Assembly: GCF_001625305.1 (NCBI RefSeq) | Contig: NW_017803898.1 | Location: forward strand, 682,548-746,547 | Source: Branchiostoma belcheri | Taxonomy: Eukaryota > Chordata > Leptocardii > Amphioxiformes > Branchiostomatidae | DNA: 64,000 nucleotides | Direction: 5' to 3' | Shown here: positions 63,673-64,000 of the stretch, piece by piece | Position numbering within the stretch: position 1 is the first letter of the stretch | Layout of the letters: the number at the start of each line of letters is the position of its first letter | Translations under genes and position numbers: made by a program | The notes under the pieces: generated by a model | What the model was told of the DNA's origin: nothing | Seen by the model: the letters and a program-made list of their open reading frames with translations, nothing else | Database searches by the model: none

Positions 63673-63739
63673 GTAACAGACGCGTGTTGCAAATGAATAA
63701 AGCTTATGAGATTTTGTCCCCATCCCCCACAACTAACCA

Positions 63740-63952
63740 TGGTTTTGACTGGCTAATCCTCTTCGTAGCGATGATTTACGCAGGACTGGCTGACATTAAT
63801 GACCGCCGAAAGGTAAATATCCTGTCAATACATAGCCGAATATGGCCTCCTGAACACCATGGTTTAGTAGTAGGTTGGGAGTAGGTAGGGGTAGGTTGGG
63901 AGCAAGGTCGGCTGGTGTTCGGCTAGGTTGCCCATCAAGCACCGCAGAAAGG
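63740..63952 (+). repeat. Duplicated copies of the TM1 exon 3' end
   Basis: 63,749-63,813 repeats the last 65 bases of the preceding exon (63,608-63,672) and its donor: [22 protein letters not shown] against [23 protein letters not shown] third, degraded copy ends at 63,951 (ATCAAGCACCGCAGAAAG|GTAAGAGACG). Differences in the second copy are both synonymous and replacement; no acceptor is obvious before it. Could be an alternative exon end or a decaying duplication. Confidence 0.8.
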
Positions 63953-64000
63953 TAAGAGACGTATTAGACTTTGCAGGCTGAATAAATAGCAGAAATCAGC

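Noticed and set aside
62988..63672. Adhesion GPCR as the identity of the 3' end
   Set aside because: After the GPS the sequence has the polycystin spacing ([12 protein letters not shown], one helix, KDRKK) rather than the immediate tethered agonist and seven-helix start of adhesion GPCRs.

Overview
The window looks like nuclear DNA from a cephalochordate (amphioxus, Branchiostoma). That assignment is inferred from three things: a deuterostome-style DIDO1/PHF3 gene, a very large lectin-rich polycystin-1-like mosaic gene of the kind expanded in amphioxus, and short introns crowded with foldback elements, tRNA-derived SINEs, LINE tails and a DIRS retrotransposon. No species-level marker is visible. 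Both host genes are on the + strand and both run off the window.

Region 1 (about 1-10,760) is the 3' part of a DIDO1/PHF3-family gene. Fourteen exons were placed by reading frame and splice sites and they close into one frame of about 1,061 codons ending at a TAG at 9,821-9,823. They encode a TFIIS central (TFS2M) domain, a linker, a SPOC domain, a His- and Ser-rich segment and a long low-complexity tail ending in an Arg/Asp-rich tract. The protein should bind RNA polymerase II: TFS2M contacts the enzyme and SPOC reads the phosphorylated CTD. The most striking feature of the window is inside the SPOC-coding region. The last 76 bases of one exon occur eight times in tandem (4,700-5,745), with no indels, and differ almost only at synonymous third codon positions.

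Region 2 (10,760-13,170) is intergenic: a tRNA-derived SINE, a tandem duplication, and a 24-bp GC-rich minisatellite that runs to within about 15 bases of the next start codon.

Region 3 (13,170 to beyond 63,672) is one giant gene. I placed 63 consecutive exons with matching phases, about 4,010 codons: a signal peptide, then modules in the order F5/8C, MAM, F5/8C, PAN, FN3, PAN, FN3, WSC, hevein-like Cys module, PAN, CUB, F5/8C, F5/8C, C-type lectin, fibrinogen-like, C-type lectin, FAMeT-like (PF12248), Cys-rich insert, F5/8C, pentraxin, F-type lectin, F5/8C, six FN3, acidic linker, GAIN-like region, GPS, and the first transmembrane helix. The post-GPS sequence matches polycystin-1 proteins (PKD1 family), so the PLAT domain and remaining helices should lie past the window. 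Almost all module borders are phase 1, as expected from exon shuffling. The chain of phases breaks once, in the exon at 60,477-60,668, where one extra base appears to be present.

The introns of this gene carry a 5,058-bp DIRS-type tyrosine-recombinase retrotransposon on the - strand (20,506-25,563) with full inverted terminal repeats and internal complementary region, several foldback MITEs, four or more SINE copies, LINE 3' tails, repeats with Helitron-like 3' ends, simple repeats and a 20-base assembly gap (41,367-41,386).
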